A stretch of DNA of 64,000 bases from Streptomyces profundus. GTDB lineage: Bacteria; Actinomycetota; Actinomycetes; Streptomycetales; Streptomycetaceae. Below the pieces are notes generated by a model that had not been told where the DNA came from, did not search any database, and saw nothing but the letters and a program-made list of their open reading frames with translations. Position 1 is the first letter of the stretch; each line of letters begins with the position of its first letter. Shown one piece after another: positions 40,601-52,600 of this stretch. The DNA is taken from the NCBI RefSeq assembly GCF_020740535.1, contig NZ_CP082362.1:6383501-6447500 (forward strand), read 5' to 3'. Made by a program: the position numbers and the translations under genes.

Positions 40601-43600
40601 TCGTGGACCTCCAGCACACGCCGGACGTGGCCGAGGGCTTCTCCCTCACCGGCACCACTACGAGCGTGATCTCCGGCCGCGTCGCCTACACGCTCGGGCT
40701 TGAGGGCCCGGCGCTGACGGTGGACACGGCGTGCTCCTCTTCGCTGGTGGCGCTGCATCTGGCTGTTCAGTCACTGCGCAATGGTGAGTGCGAGATGGCG
40801 CTGGCCGGCGGTGTGACGGTCATGCCGAAGCCGGGCATCTTCGTTGAGTTCAGTAGGCAGCGTGGGTTGGCGGCTGATGGTCGGTGTAAGCCGTTTGCTT
40901 CGGGGGCGGATGGTACGGGGTGGGCGGAGGGGGTTGGTGTTCTGGTTGTTGAGCGGTTGTCGGATGCGCGGCGTAAGGGTCATCGGGTGTTGGCGGTGGT
41001 GCGGGGTTCGGCGATTAATCAGGATGGTGCGTCGAATGGGTTGACGGCGCCGAATGGTCCGTCGCAGCAGCGGGTGATTCGGGCGGCGTTGGCTAATGCG
41101 GGTCTTTCGGTGGGTGATGTGGATGTGGTGGAGGCGCATGGGACTGGTACTCCTTTGGGTGATCCGATTGAGGCTGAGGCGTTGTTGGCGACGTATGGGC
41201 AGGGTCGGCCGGATGATCGGCCGTTGTGGTTGGGGTCGTTGAAGTCGAATATTGGTCATACGCAGGCGGCTTCGGGTGTTGCGGGTGTGATCAAGATGGT
41301 GATGGCGTTGCGGGCGGGGGTGTTGCCGCGGAGTTTGCATATTGATGAGCCGTCGGAGCATGTGGATTGGTCGGCGGGTGCGGTGTCGTTGTTGTCGGAG
41401 GCGCGGGAATGGGTGGATGGGGGTGGGGGTCGTCGGGCGGGTGTGTCGTCGTTTGGTATTAGTGGGACGAATGCGCATGTGATTGTGGAGCAGGCGCCGG
41501 TGGATGAGGTGCCTGGTGCGGTGGTGGTCGCGGCGGATCGTGGTCCGGTGTGGGAGGGGGCGACGCTTCCGTGGGTGGTTTCCGCTGGTGGTGCGGAGGC
41601 GTTGACGGGGCAGTTGGCGCGTTTGTCGGATGTGGCGGTTGGGTTTGACGCGGTGGATGTGGGGTGGGCGTTGCTTTCCTCGCGTGCGGTGTTGGATCAC
41701 CGTGCGGTGGTGTGGGGTTCTGAGCCGGGTGATGCGGTCCGTGGTGTGGTGGGTGCCGACACCGGCGCGGGCTCGGTGTTCGTCTTCCCGGGTCAGGGTG
41801 GGCAGTGGGTGGGGATGGGGCGTGGGCTGCTTGTCTCGTCGCCGGTGTTCGCGGCGCGGTTGGGTGAGTGTGAGGCGGCGTTGGCGCCGTTTGTGGACTG
41901 GTCGTTGGTGGGCGTGTTGGAGGGTGAGGACGAGGGGTGGTTGGAGCGGGTTGACGTTGTCCAGCCGGTGTTGTGGGCGGTGATGGTGTCGCTGGCCGCT
42001 GTGTGGGAGTCGGTGGGGGTGGTGCCGTCGGTGGTGGTGGGGCATTCGCAGGGTGAGATAGCGGCTGCTGTGGTGGCGGGTGGGCTGTCGTTGGAGGATG
42101 GTGCGCGGGTGGTGGCGTTGCGGTCGGCGGCTATCCGGGAGCTGGCCGGGTCCGGTGGGATGGTGTCGGTGGCCGCTGGTCCGGAGCGGGTCGCCGAACT
42201 CCTCGGTTCTGTTGAGGGTGTGTCGGTCGCTGCGTTCAATGGGCCTTCGGCGACGGTGGTGGCGGGTGAGGTGGCTGGTCTTGAGGCGTTGATGGGTGTG
42301 GCTGAGGCGGCGGGGATCAGGGCGCGTCGGGTTCCGGTGGACTATGCGTCGCACTCTGCTCATGTGGCGGCGATCGAGGAGCGGATTCTGACCGATCTCG
42401 CCCCGATCAGCCCACGGGCGGGGAATGTTCCGTTGATCTCGGCCGTGACCGGCGAGCCGTTGGACACAGCGGAGATGGACGCCGCGTACTGGTACCGCAA
42501 CCTGCGCCAACCGGTGCGCTTCGCGGACGCGCTGAACCACGCGGTCGAGCAGGGTTTCCGCCGCGTCGTCGAGGTCTCCCCGCACCCCGTTCTCGTCATG
42601 TCGGTGCAGGAGGTTGTGGAGGCGGCCGGCGCGTCGGGCGTGGTCGTCGGCACTCTGCGCCGCAATGAGGATGAGGCGGCTCGACTGATCGCATCGGCGG
42701 CCGAGTTGTGGGTCAACGGCACCTCGGTTGACTGGTCCGCATTCTATGCCGGCCGCGCCGTCCAGCGGGTCGACCTGCCGACCTACGCCTTCCAACGCCA
42801 GCGGTACTGGCTGGTCGAGGAGATGGGCCGGGCCGATGTGAGCGGTGCCGGTCTCACCGCCGCCGGCCACCCGCTGCTGGGCGCGTCCGTCACGCTCGCC
42901 ACGGATGGCGGTGTGATGTTGACGGGTCGGCTGTCGTTGCGCAGCCACCCGTGGCTGGTCGACCACACCGTCAGCGGCACGGTGCTCTTCCCCGGGACGG
43001 GCTTCGTCGAGCTCGCGATCCGTGCCGGCGACGAGGTCGAGTGCCCGCAGCTCGCCGACCTCACGCTGCAAGCCCCTCTGGTGCTTCCGACCCGCGGCGC
43101 CGTTCAGGTGCAGGTCGCCGTTGCCGCGCCGGACGGTGCGGGACGTCGGGATGTGCGCGTCTACTCCCGAGGTGAGGACGCTGACGCGCGTGACGCGTGG
43201 GTGTGCCATGCCGAGGGTGTGCTGGTCGCCGGGGCGGTGGACGCGGCGGCGGGGCCGGATCTGACGGTGTGGCCGCCTGCTGGCGCCGAGCCGGTCGATG
43301 TCTCTGGTTTCTATGCTGAGGTCGCTGCGGCTGGCTATGGGTATGGGCCGGTGTTCCAGGGGTTGCGTGCGGCTTGGCGGCGGGGCGAGGAGGTTTTCGC
43401 CGAGGTGACGTTGCCGGAGGAGGAGCACGCCTCGGCCGCCGCGTTCGGCATCCACCCGGCGCTCCTGGACGCGGCCCTGCACGTGAACGGTCTCGCCGCC
43501 GGGACCGGGGAGGACGTGCGCCTGCCGTTCGCCTGGTCCGGGGTGTCCCTGCTCGGTGCGGGTGCCGCCTCGGTGCGGGTCCGACTGCTGCCGCGAGGCG

Positions 43601-46600
43601 CGGACGCGCTGTCTCTGCACCTCGCCGACAGCACCGGCCAGCCGGTGGCCAGCGTGGCATCGCTGTCCGTGCGCCCCATCTCCGCCGAGCAGTTGACGGC
43701 TGCGGCGGCCGGCGGCGCCGACGCCGGCAATGTGCTCTTCCGCCTGGACTGGACCGCGTCGGGCCTGGTCTCCGCCGACGCCGACGAGACGGTTCCGGCG
43801 CCGGACACCTGGGTGTCGCTCGACGACAACGACGACCGGTTCGGTCTCGGGGTGCGCCGCGTCACGGAGCTCGGCGAGCTGCTCGACGGTGAGGTGCCGC
43901 CGGTGGTGGTGCTGCCCGTGGGTGGCAACGGGACCAACGACGCGGTGGATGGCGAGCTGGCCAGCCTCGTGCACACGGCCTCCGCTCGGGTGCTCGACAC
44001 CGTGCAGCGATGGCTTGCGGATGAGCGGTTTGTGGATGGTCGGTTGGTTGTGGTGACGCGGGGTGCGGTGGCTGCTGGTGGTGGGGGTGTGGTGGACCTG
44101 GTGGCTGCGCCGGTGTGGGGTTTGGTGCGGTCGGCTCAGTCGGAGCATCCTGGGCGTTTGGTTTTGGTGGATCTTGATCCTGAGGAGGTTGGGGCTGGGG
44201 CTGCGGGGGATGTGGCGTCGGTTGTGGGTTCGGTGTTGGCGTTGGATGAGCCGCAGGTGGCGGTGCGTGGTGGTGGGTTGGTGGTGCCGCGTTTGGTGCG
44301 GGCTGGGGTTTCTGGGGTGGATTCCTCGGTTGGTGTGGTTGATGTGGGTGGGACGGTGTTGGTTACGGGTGGTACGGGGACGCTGGGTGGGTTGTTGGCG
44401 CGGCATTTGGTGGTGCGTTGTGGGGTGCGGTCTTTGGTGTTGACGAGTCGTCGTGGGTTGGCGGCTGAGGGTGCGGTGGGGTTGGTTGAGGAGTTGCGGG
44501 CGGTGGGTGCGTTGGTTGAGGTGGTGGCGTGTGATGTGGCTGATCGGGAGGAGTTGGCGCGGGCGTTGTCGTTGGTGCCGGCGGAGTTCCCGTTGCGCGG
44601 GGTGGTGCACGCGGCCGGCGTACTCGACGACGGACTGATCACGTCGCTCGACGAGGAGCGCCTCCATTCCGTTATGCGCCCGAAGGTGGATGCCGCGCTG
44701 CATCTGCACGACCTCACCCGTGACGCCGATCTGACGCTGTTCGCCGTCTATTCCTCCGCGGCCGGGATTCTTGGTAATGCGGGTCAGGGGAATTATGCGG
44801 CGGGGAATGCTTTTGTGGATGGGTTGGTGGCGTATCGGCGTGGGTTGGGGTTGCCGGGTGTTTCGTTGGCGTGGGGTTTGTGGGGTGTGGAGTCGGGGTT
44901 GACGGGTGGTGTGTTGGGTCGTGGTGTGGGGGTTGCGGGTGGTGTGGTGGTGGGGTTGTCGGTGGATGAGGGGTTGGCTGCGTTTGATGTGGGTGTGGGG
45001 TTGGGTGGTTTGGTGGTGGGGGTTCGGTTTGATTGGGGTGTGTTGCGGGGGGTGGCTCGTGGTGGTGGGTTGTCGTCGGTGATGCGTGGGTTGGTGTCGG
45101 TGGGTGGTCGGCGTGTGGTGCGGGGTGGTGTGGTTGGTGGTTCTGGGTTGGTTGGGCGGTTGGCGGGTGTGGTGGAGGGTGAGCGGTTGGGTGTGGTGTT
45201 GGAGGTGGTGCGTGGTGCGGTGGCTGGTGTGTTGGGGCATGTGTCGGGTGAGGTGATTGGTGGGGAGCGGGCGTTCAAGGATTTGGGGTTTGATTCGTTG
45301 TTGGCGTTGGAGTTGCGTAATCGGTTGGGTGAGTTGGTGGGGTTGCGGTTGCCGGCGACGTTGGTGTTTGACTATCCGACTCCGGTGGCGTTGGCGGGGT
45401 TTGTGTTGGGTGAGTTGATGGGTTCTGGTGTGGTGGGTGAGGTGGTGTCGGGGGCTGTGGCGGGTTCTGGTGTGGTGGATGAGCCGGTGGTGATTGTGGG
45501 GATGGCTTGTCGTTATCCGGGTGGGGTGGGTTCGCCGGAGGATTTGTGGGGTTTGGTGCGTGCGGGTGGGGATGCGGTGGGTGGTTTTCCGGTGGATCGT
45601 GGTTGGGATGAGTCGCTTTATGATCCGGATCCGGATGCGCGGGGGAAGAGTTATGCGCGTGAGGGTGGGTTTTTGTATGATGTGGCGGATTTTGATGCGG
45701 AGTTGTTTGGGGTGTCGCCGCGTGAGGCGGTGGCGATGGATCCGCAGCAGCGGTTGTTGTTGGAGGCGTCGTGGGAGGCGTTTGAGCGTGCGGGTATTTC
45801 GGTGGATGGGGTTCGTGGTTCTCGGACGGGTGTGTTTACGGGGTCGATGTATCACGATTATGCGAGTCGTTTGACTCGGGTTCCTGAGGATGTTGAGGGG
45901 TATGTGGGGACGGGGACGTCTGGGAGTGTGGTTTCGGGTCGTTTGGCTTATACGTTTGGTCTTGAGGGTCCTGCGGTGACGGTGGATACGGCTTGTTCTT
46001 CGTCGCTTGTGGCGTTGCATTTGGCGGTGCAGGCGTTGCGTAATGGTGAGTGTGATTTGGCGTTGGCTGGTGGTGTGACGGTGATGTCGACGCCGGTGAC
46101 GTTTATTGATTTTAGTCGGCAGCGTGGTTTGGCGGCTGATGGTCGGTGTAAGTCGTTTGCTTCGGCGGCGGATGGTACGGGTTGGTCTGAGGGTGTTGGT
46201 GTTTTGGTGGTGGAGCGGTTGTCGGATGCGTGGCGTCTTGGGCATCGGGTGTTGGCGGTGGTGGCGGGTTCGGCGGTGAATCAGGATGGTGCGTCGAATG
46301 GGTTGACGGCGCCGAATGGTCCGTCGCAGCAGCGGGTGATTCGGCAGGCTTTGCGGAGTGCTGGGTTGTCGGTGGGTGATGTGGACGTGGTGGAGGCGCA
46401 TGGGACGGGTACGACTCTTGGGGATCCGATTGAGGCGCAGGCGTTGTTGGCGACGTATGGGCAGGGTCGGGCGGATGATCGGCCGTTGTGGTTGGGGTCG
46501 GTGAAGTCGAATATTGGTCATGCGCAGGCGGCTGCGGGTGTTGCGGGTGTGATCAAGATGGTGATGGCGTTGCGGGAGGGGGTGTTGCCGCGGAGTTTGC

Positions 46601-49600
46601 ATATTGATGAGCCGTCGGAGCATGTGGATTGGTCGGCGGGTGCGGTTGAGTTGTTGAGGGATGAGCGGTCTTGGCCGGAGACGGGGCGTCCTCGGCGTGC
46701 GGGTGTGTCGTCGTTTGGTGCTTCGGGGACGAACGCGCATGTGATTGTGGAGCAGGCGCCAGAGGATGCCGAGCCGGGTGCGGTCGTCCTGCCGGGCGAC
46801 CGGCTCCCCGTCCTCCCCTGGACCCTCTCCGCCCGGACCGAGGGGGCGTTGGCCGAGCAAGCGGAGCGCCTGGTCGAGGCAGCTGGCGAGTTGGACCCCG
46901 CCGATATGGGGTGGTCGCTGGCGACTGGCCGTGCGGAGTTGACCTCGCGTGCGGTGGTGTGGGGCCGGGACACCGAAGAACTGGTGGCTGGGCTGCGGTC
47001 GTTGACGTCTGAGCGGGTCGTCGAGGGCCGGTTGGCGTTGTTGTTCACGGGTCAGGGTGCGCAGCGGGCTGGGATGGGTGCGGAGCTCGCCGCCGCGTTC
47101 CCGGTGTTCGCGGAGGCGTTGGGTGAGGTGTGTGCGGGGTTCGAGGGGTTGTTGCCGCGTCCGTTGGGTGAGGTGTTGGCCGACGAGTCCAGTGATGATT
47201 TGGATCGCACGGTGTTCACTCAGGCGGGGTTGTTCGCGGTTGAGGTGGCGTTGTGGCGGTTGGTGGAGTCGTTTGGGGTGCGGCCGGACTTTGTCGCCGG
47301 GCATTCGATTGGTGAGATCAGCGCCGCTTATGTTGCTGGGGTTTTTGATCTGGCGGATGCTTGTCGGTTGGTGGCGGCGCGTGGGTCGTTGATGCAGGGG
47401 TTGCCTTCGGGTGGGGCGATGCTTTCTGTTCAGGCGTCGGAGGAGACGGTCCGAGAGCTGACCGATCTCGATATCGCCGCCGTCAACGGTCCGCAGTCGG
47501 TGGTGGTCGCCGGCGACGAGGCCGCCGTCGAGCGGATTTGCGCGACGTTCGCCGAAGCGGGCGTGAAGACACGGAAGTTGACCGTGTCGCATGCGTTCCA
47601 CTCGCGGTTGATGGAGCCGATGCTGGCGGAGTTCGAGCGGGTTGCCGAGTCGTTGACCTACCGTGCGCCCGCGCTTCCCGTGATCTCCAATGTGACGGGT
47701 GAGCCGGCCGGGGTGGAGATCGGGAGTGCCGCCTACTGGGTGGCGCATGTTCGGGCGACGGTGCGGTTCGCCGACGGGGTCGGTGCGTTGCGGGCGGCTG
47801 GGGTGACGACGTTCCTGGAGCTGGGCCCGGACGCCACCCTCACCGCGATGGGTGCCGAGTGCCTCGCGGAGGACGACACCGCCGCCGCGTTCGTTGCCAC
47901 CACCCGCCGTGAGCACGGCGAGGTGGCGACGTTCACCGCCGCGCTCTCCCGGGTCTGGGCCCGGGGCGCGGATGTGGACTGGCGGGCCGCGTTCGCCGGC
48001 CGGTCCCTGCGCCAGGTCGAGCTGCCGACGTATGCCTTCCAGCGGAGTCGCTACTGGCTGGAGGGTGACACCAGCGGGGATCTGGTCGGTCTGGGCCAGA
48101 GCGCCGCGGGCCACCCGTTGTTGGGCGCGGCCGTCAGCCTCGCGGGCGAGGGTGGCGTCATGCTGACCGGTCGGCTTTCGTTGCGCGGTCAGCCGTGGCT
48201 TACCGATCACGCGGTTGGTGGCACGGTGCTCTTCCCCGGCACGGGGTTTGTCGAGTTGGCTGTGCGCGCGGGTGACGAGGTCCAGTGTGGGCAGGTGCGG
48301 GAGTTGACGCTCCAGGCGCCGTTGGTGCTGCCCGAGCGTGGTGGCGTTCAGGTGCAGGTCGTGGTGGGTGGTCCGGATGACGCCGGGCAGCGTGAGGTGC
48401 GGATCTACTCCCGCCCGGAGAGCGCCCAGGCCGACCAGCAGCTCTGGGTCATGCACGCGGAGGGCGTCCTGGCATCCGAGCAACTCGACCCGACCGCGAC
48501 GGAGTTGACGGTTTGGCCGCCGCGGGATGCCGAGCCGGTCGACGTCTCCCGGTTCTATGCGGAGGCCGAGGCCGCCGGCTATGGGTATGGGCCGGTGTTC
48601 CAGGGGTTGCGTGCGGCTTGGCGGCGTGGTGAGGAGGTCTTCGCCGAGGTCGAGCTGCCGGAGCGGGAGCACTCCGCCGCGGCCAGGTATGGCATCCACC
48701 CGGCGCTGTTGGACGCCGTGCTGCACGCCGGCCGGCTGTCCATGGTGGACGACGGCGAGCTTCGGTTGCCGTTTGTGTGGTCGGGTGTGTCGTTGGTGGC
48801 GTCGGGTGCGGTGTCGGTGCGGGTGCGGTTGGTGCCGGCGGGTTCGGATGCGTTCTCGTTGGTGGTGGCGGATGGTGCTGGTGGGTTGGTGGCTCGGGTG
48901 GAGTCGTTGGCGTTGCGGCCGGTGTCGGCCGATCAGTTGACGGCTGCCGTTGGTGGCGCGTCGGAGCTGGATGCCCTCTTCCGCCTGGAGTGGACCCCGG
49001 TCGCGACCGGGGGCGACGGTGCCGGAAGCGCCGCCGTGGACTGGGTGGTGCTGGGCGAGGACTCGCTCGGCGTGGGGGCGGTGCGTTTCGCGGATCTGGC
49101 GGAGCTGCTGAGCGAGGTGGGTAGCGGCGCGGCGCCTTCGACGGTGTTGCTGCCACTGGTGGGCGATGTGGACGGGGACGCGGTCGGGGCGGCCGGCGAG
49201 GTCCTGCGGTTGATACAGGAGTTCGTGGCGGACGAACGGCTGACGGACTCCCGTCTGGTGATCGTGACGCGGGGCGCCGTGTCCGCGGCGGCCGGCGAGG
49301 ATGTCACCGATCTGGCGCGCAGCTCGGTCTGGGGCCTGGTGCGCTCGGCTCAGTCCGAACTCCCCGGCCGCCTGCTGCTGGTGGACGTGGAGCCCGGTGC
49401 CGAGGGGCATCTGTCGGTGGCCGTCGATGCCGCGCTCGTTGGGGTTGAGTCGCAGGTGGTGGTGCGGGGTGGTGTGGTGTTGGTGGGTCGTTTGGTGCGG
49501 GTGTCGGCGGTTGGTGGTGGGTTGGTGGCGCCGGTGGGTGAGGTGGCGTGGTCGGTGCAGTCGGTGGGTGGGGGGACGTTGGATTCGTTGGCGTTGGTGG

Positions 49601-52600
49601 CGGAGCCGGGTGCGGGGGGTGTGTTGGGTGCGGGTGAGGTGCGGGTTGCGGTGCGTGCTGGTGGGTTGAATTTTCGTGATGTGTTGATGGGGTTGGGGAT
49701 GTATCCGGGGGAGGCGGTGTTGGGTGGTGAGGCTGCTGGTGTGGTGGTTGAGGTGGGTTCGGGTGTTGGGCATGTGGGGGTGGGGGATCGGGTGTTTGGG
49801 TTGATTCAGCGTGGGTTTGGTCCGTTGGCGAGGGTGGATGGTCGGTTGGTGGCGCGGATGCCGGAGGGGTGGTCGTTTGAGGAGGCGGCTTCGGTTCCGG
49901 TGGTGTTTTTGACGGCGTATTACGGGTTGGTGGATTTGGCTGGGTTGGGGGCTGGGGAGTCGGTGTTGGTGCATGCGGCTGCTGGTGGTGTGGGGATGGC
50001 GGCTGTGCAGTTGGCGCGGTATTTGGGTGCGACGGTGTTTGCGACGGCGAGTGAGGCGAAGCAGTCGGTGGTGCGGGAGTTGGGGGTGGCGGGGGAGCGG
50101 ATCGCTTCTTCGCGTGATGTGGGTTTCCGGGATGCGTTCTTGGCTGTTACGGGTGGTGCTGGGGTGGATGTGGTGTTGGATTCGTTGGCGGGGGAGTTTG
50201 TTGATGCGTCTCTTGATTTGTTGCCGCGTGGTGGGCGGTTCTTGGAGATGGGTAAGACGGATATTCGTGATCCGGAGCGGGTTGCTCGGGAGCATTCGGG
50301 TGTTGTGTATGAGGCGTTTGATATGCGGGATGCGGGTCCGGATAGGATTGGGGAGATGCTTGGGGAGTTGTTGGTTTTGTTTGGGCGGGGTGTGTTGCGT
50401 CCGTTGCCGGTGCGGTCTTGGGATGTGCGGCGGGCGCCTGATGCGTTTCGGTTTATGAGTCAGGCTAGGCATGTTGGCAAGATTGTGTTGACGGTGCCGG
50501 TTGGTCTTGATCCGGATGGCACGGTGTTGGTTACGGGTGGTACGGGGACGCTTGGTTCGTTGTTGGCTCGTCATTTGGTGGTTGAGCGTGGTGTGAGGTC
50601 TCTTGTTCTGACGAGTCGTGCTGGTTTGGATGCGCCGGGTGCTGTTGAGCTTGTGGGGGAGCTTGTTGGGTTGGGTGCGCGGGTGGAGGTTGTGGCGTGT
50701 GATGTTGCTGATCGTGGTGAGTTGGCGTTGGTGCTTTCTGCGATTCCGGTTGAGTTTCCGTTGACTGGTGTGGTGCATGCGGCTGGTGTGGTGGATGACG
50801 GGTTGGTGGGTTCGTTGACGTTGGAGCAGTTGCGGCGGGTGATGCGGCCGAAGGTGGAGGCGGCGTGGAATTTGCATGAGTTGACGCGGGATGCTGGGTT
50901 GGCGATGTTTGTTCTTTATTCTTCGGCTGCGGGTGTGTTCGGTAATCCGGGGCAGGCGAATTATGCGGCGGCCAATGCCTATTTGGATGCGTTGGCGGCG
51001 CATCGTCGGGCCAACGGTCTGCCCGCCACCTCACTCGCCTGGGGCCTGTGGGATGAGTCCAGCGGTATGACCGGGCACCTGACCAGCGTCGAGCTGGGGC
51101 GGATGGCCAGCAGTGGCCTTCAGCCGCTCTCCACCGCCGACGGGCTCGCCGCGTTCGATGTGGCGTGTGGTGTGGACGAGGGGCTGGTCGTGGCGGCGCG
51201 GCTGGACGTCGCCGGGCTGCGGGGCCGTGCGGAACGCGGCGCCGTCATGCCCTCGCTGCTGCGAGGGCTGGTGCGGGTCTCCTGCCGGCGGTCCGTGGAG
51301 GCCGTCTCCGGTGTGGCTGGCGGCGGCGCGCTCGCCACCGCGCTCGCCGGTCTTGAGACCGCTGGCGAGCGGGAACGCCATGTGGTGGACCTGGTGCGCG
51401 GCCATGTGGCGTCCGTCCTGGGCCATGGCTCCGCGCAGGCGGTCGCGGCCGAACGGTCGTTCAAGGAGCTGGGCTTCGACTCGCTGACGGCCGTGGAGCT
51501 GCGCAACCGGCTGAACGCGGCCACCGGCGTGCGGTTGCCGGCGGGTGTGGTGTTCGACTATCCGACGCCGACGGCGCTGGGTGCGTTTGTGTTGGGCCAG
51601 GTGTGGCAGGGCGCGGACGAGACAGCCGTCGCCTCGTCGGGGGCGGCATCACGTGCCGCGGTCGCCGTGGACGAGCCGATCGCGATCGTCGGGATGGCGT
51701 GCCGTTTCCCGGGTGGGGTGTCCTCGCCCGAGGAGCTGTGGCGGCTGGTCGAGGAGGGCGTGGACGCGATCGGGGCGTTCCCGACCGACCGCGGCTGGGA
51801 CCTGGACGCGCTCTATGACCCGGACCCGGACCACTCGGGCACCACTTATGCCCGCGAGGGTGGATTCCTCTACGACGCGGCCGAGTTCGATCCGGAGTTG
51901 TTCGGGATCAGCCCGCGTGAGGCGCTGGCCATGGATCCGCAGCAGCGGCTCCTCCTTGAGGCTTCCTGGGAGGCCCTGGAGCGCGCCGGACTGCCGCCCA
52001 CCTCGCTGCGTGGCAGCCAGACCGGTGTCTTCGCCGGCATGGTGTCCGCCGACTACGCCTCCCGCCTCCCGGAGATCCCCGAGAGCGTCGAGGGCTTCCT
52101 CGGCCTGGGGAACGCGGCGAGCGTCGCCTCCGGCCGCCTTGCCTACACGTTCGGCCTCGAAGGCCCGGCGGTCACCGTGGACACGGCGTGCTCGTCCGCG
52201 CTGGTCGCGCTGCATCTCGCCACTCAGGCGCTGCGTCAGGACGAGTGCGATCTGGCCCTTGTCGGTGGTGTCGCGGTGATGCCGTCGCCGACGATGTTCA
52301 TCCAGTTCAGCCGGCAGCGCGGGCTCGCTCCTGACAGCCGTTGCAAGACGTTCTCCGCGCAGGCGGACGGCACCGCGTGGGCCGAGGGCGTCGGTGTCCT
52401 GGTCGTCGAGCGGCTCTCCGACGCGCGCCGCCGGGGCCATCAGGTGCTGGCCGTCGTGCGCGGTTCGGGCATCAACCAGGACGGCGCCAGCAACGGGCTG
52501 ACCGCGCCGAACGGTCCCTCGCAGCAGCGCGTCATCCGGCAGGCCCTGAGCAACGCGGGGCTCACCCCCGCCGATATCGACGCCGTCGAGGCGCATGGCA

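Larger units (their letters stand above)
28822..51669 (+). repeat. Tandem duplication of a two-module unit inside the PKS gene
   Basis: Modules 2-3 (28822-40212, 11,391 bases) and modules 4-5 (40213-51669, 11,457 bases) have the same domain order and the same AT specificities. Corresponding points lie about 11.39-11.46 kb apart. Identity is uneven: some blocks are almost identical, while linkers and parts of DH, KR and KS differ. Confidence 0.88.

Noticed and set aside
40771..51003. Antisense open frame of about 3,410 codons opposite PKS modules 4-5
   Set aside because: It is a by-product of G/T-rich sense codons, which leave few stops on the opposite strand. The translation is His/Arg/Thr/Pro-rich low-complexity sequence with no domain, and it repeats as the PKS repeats.
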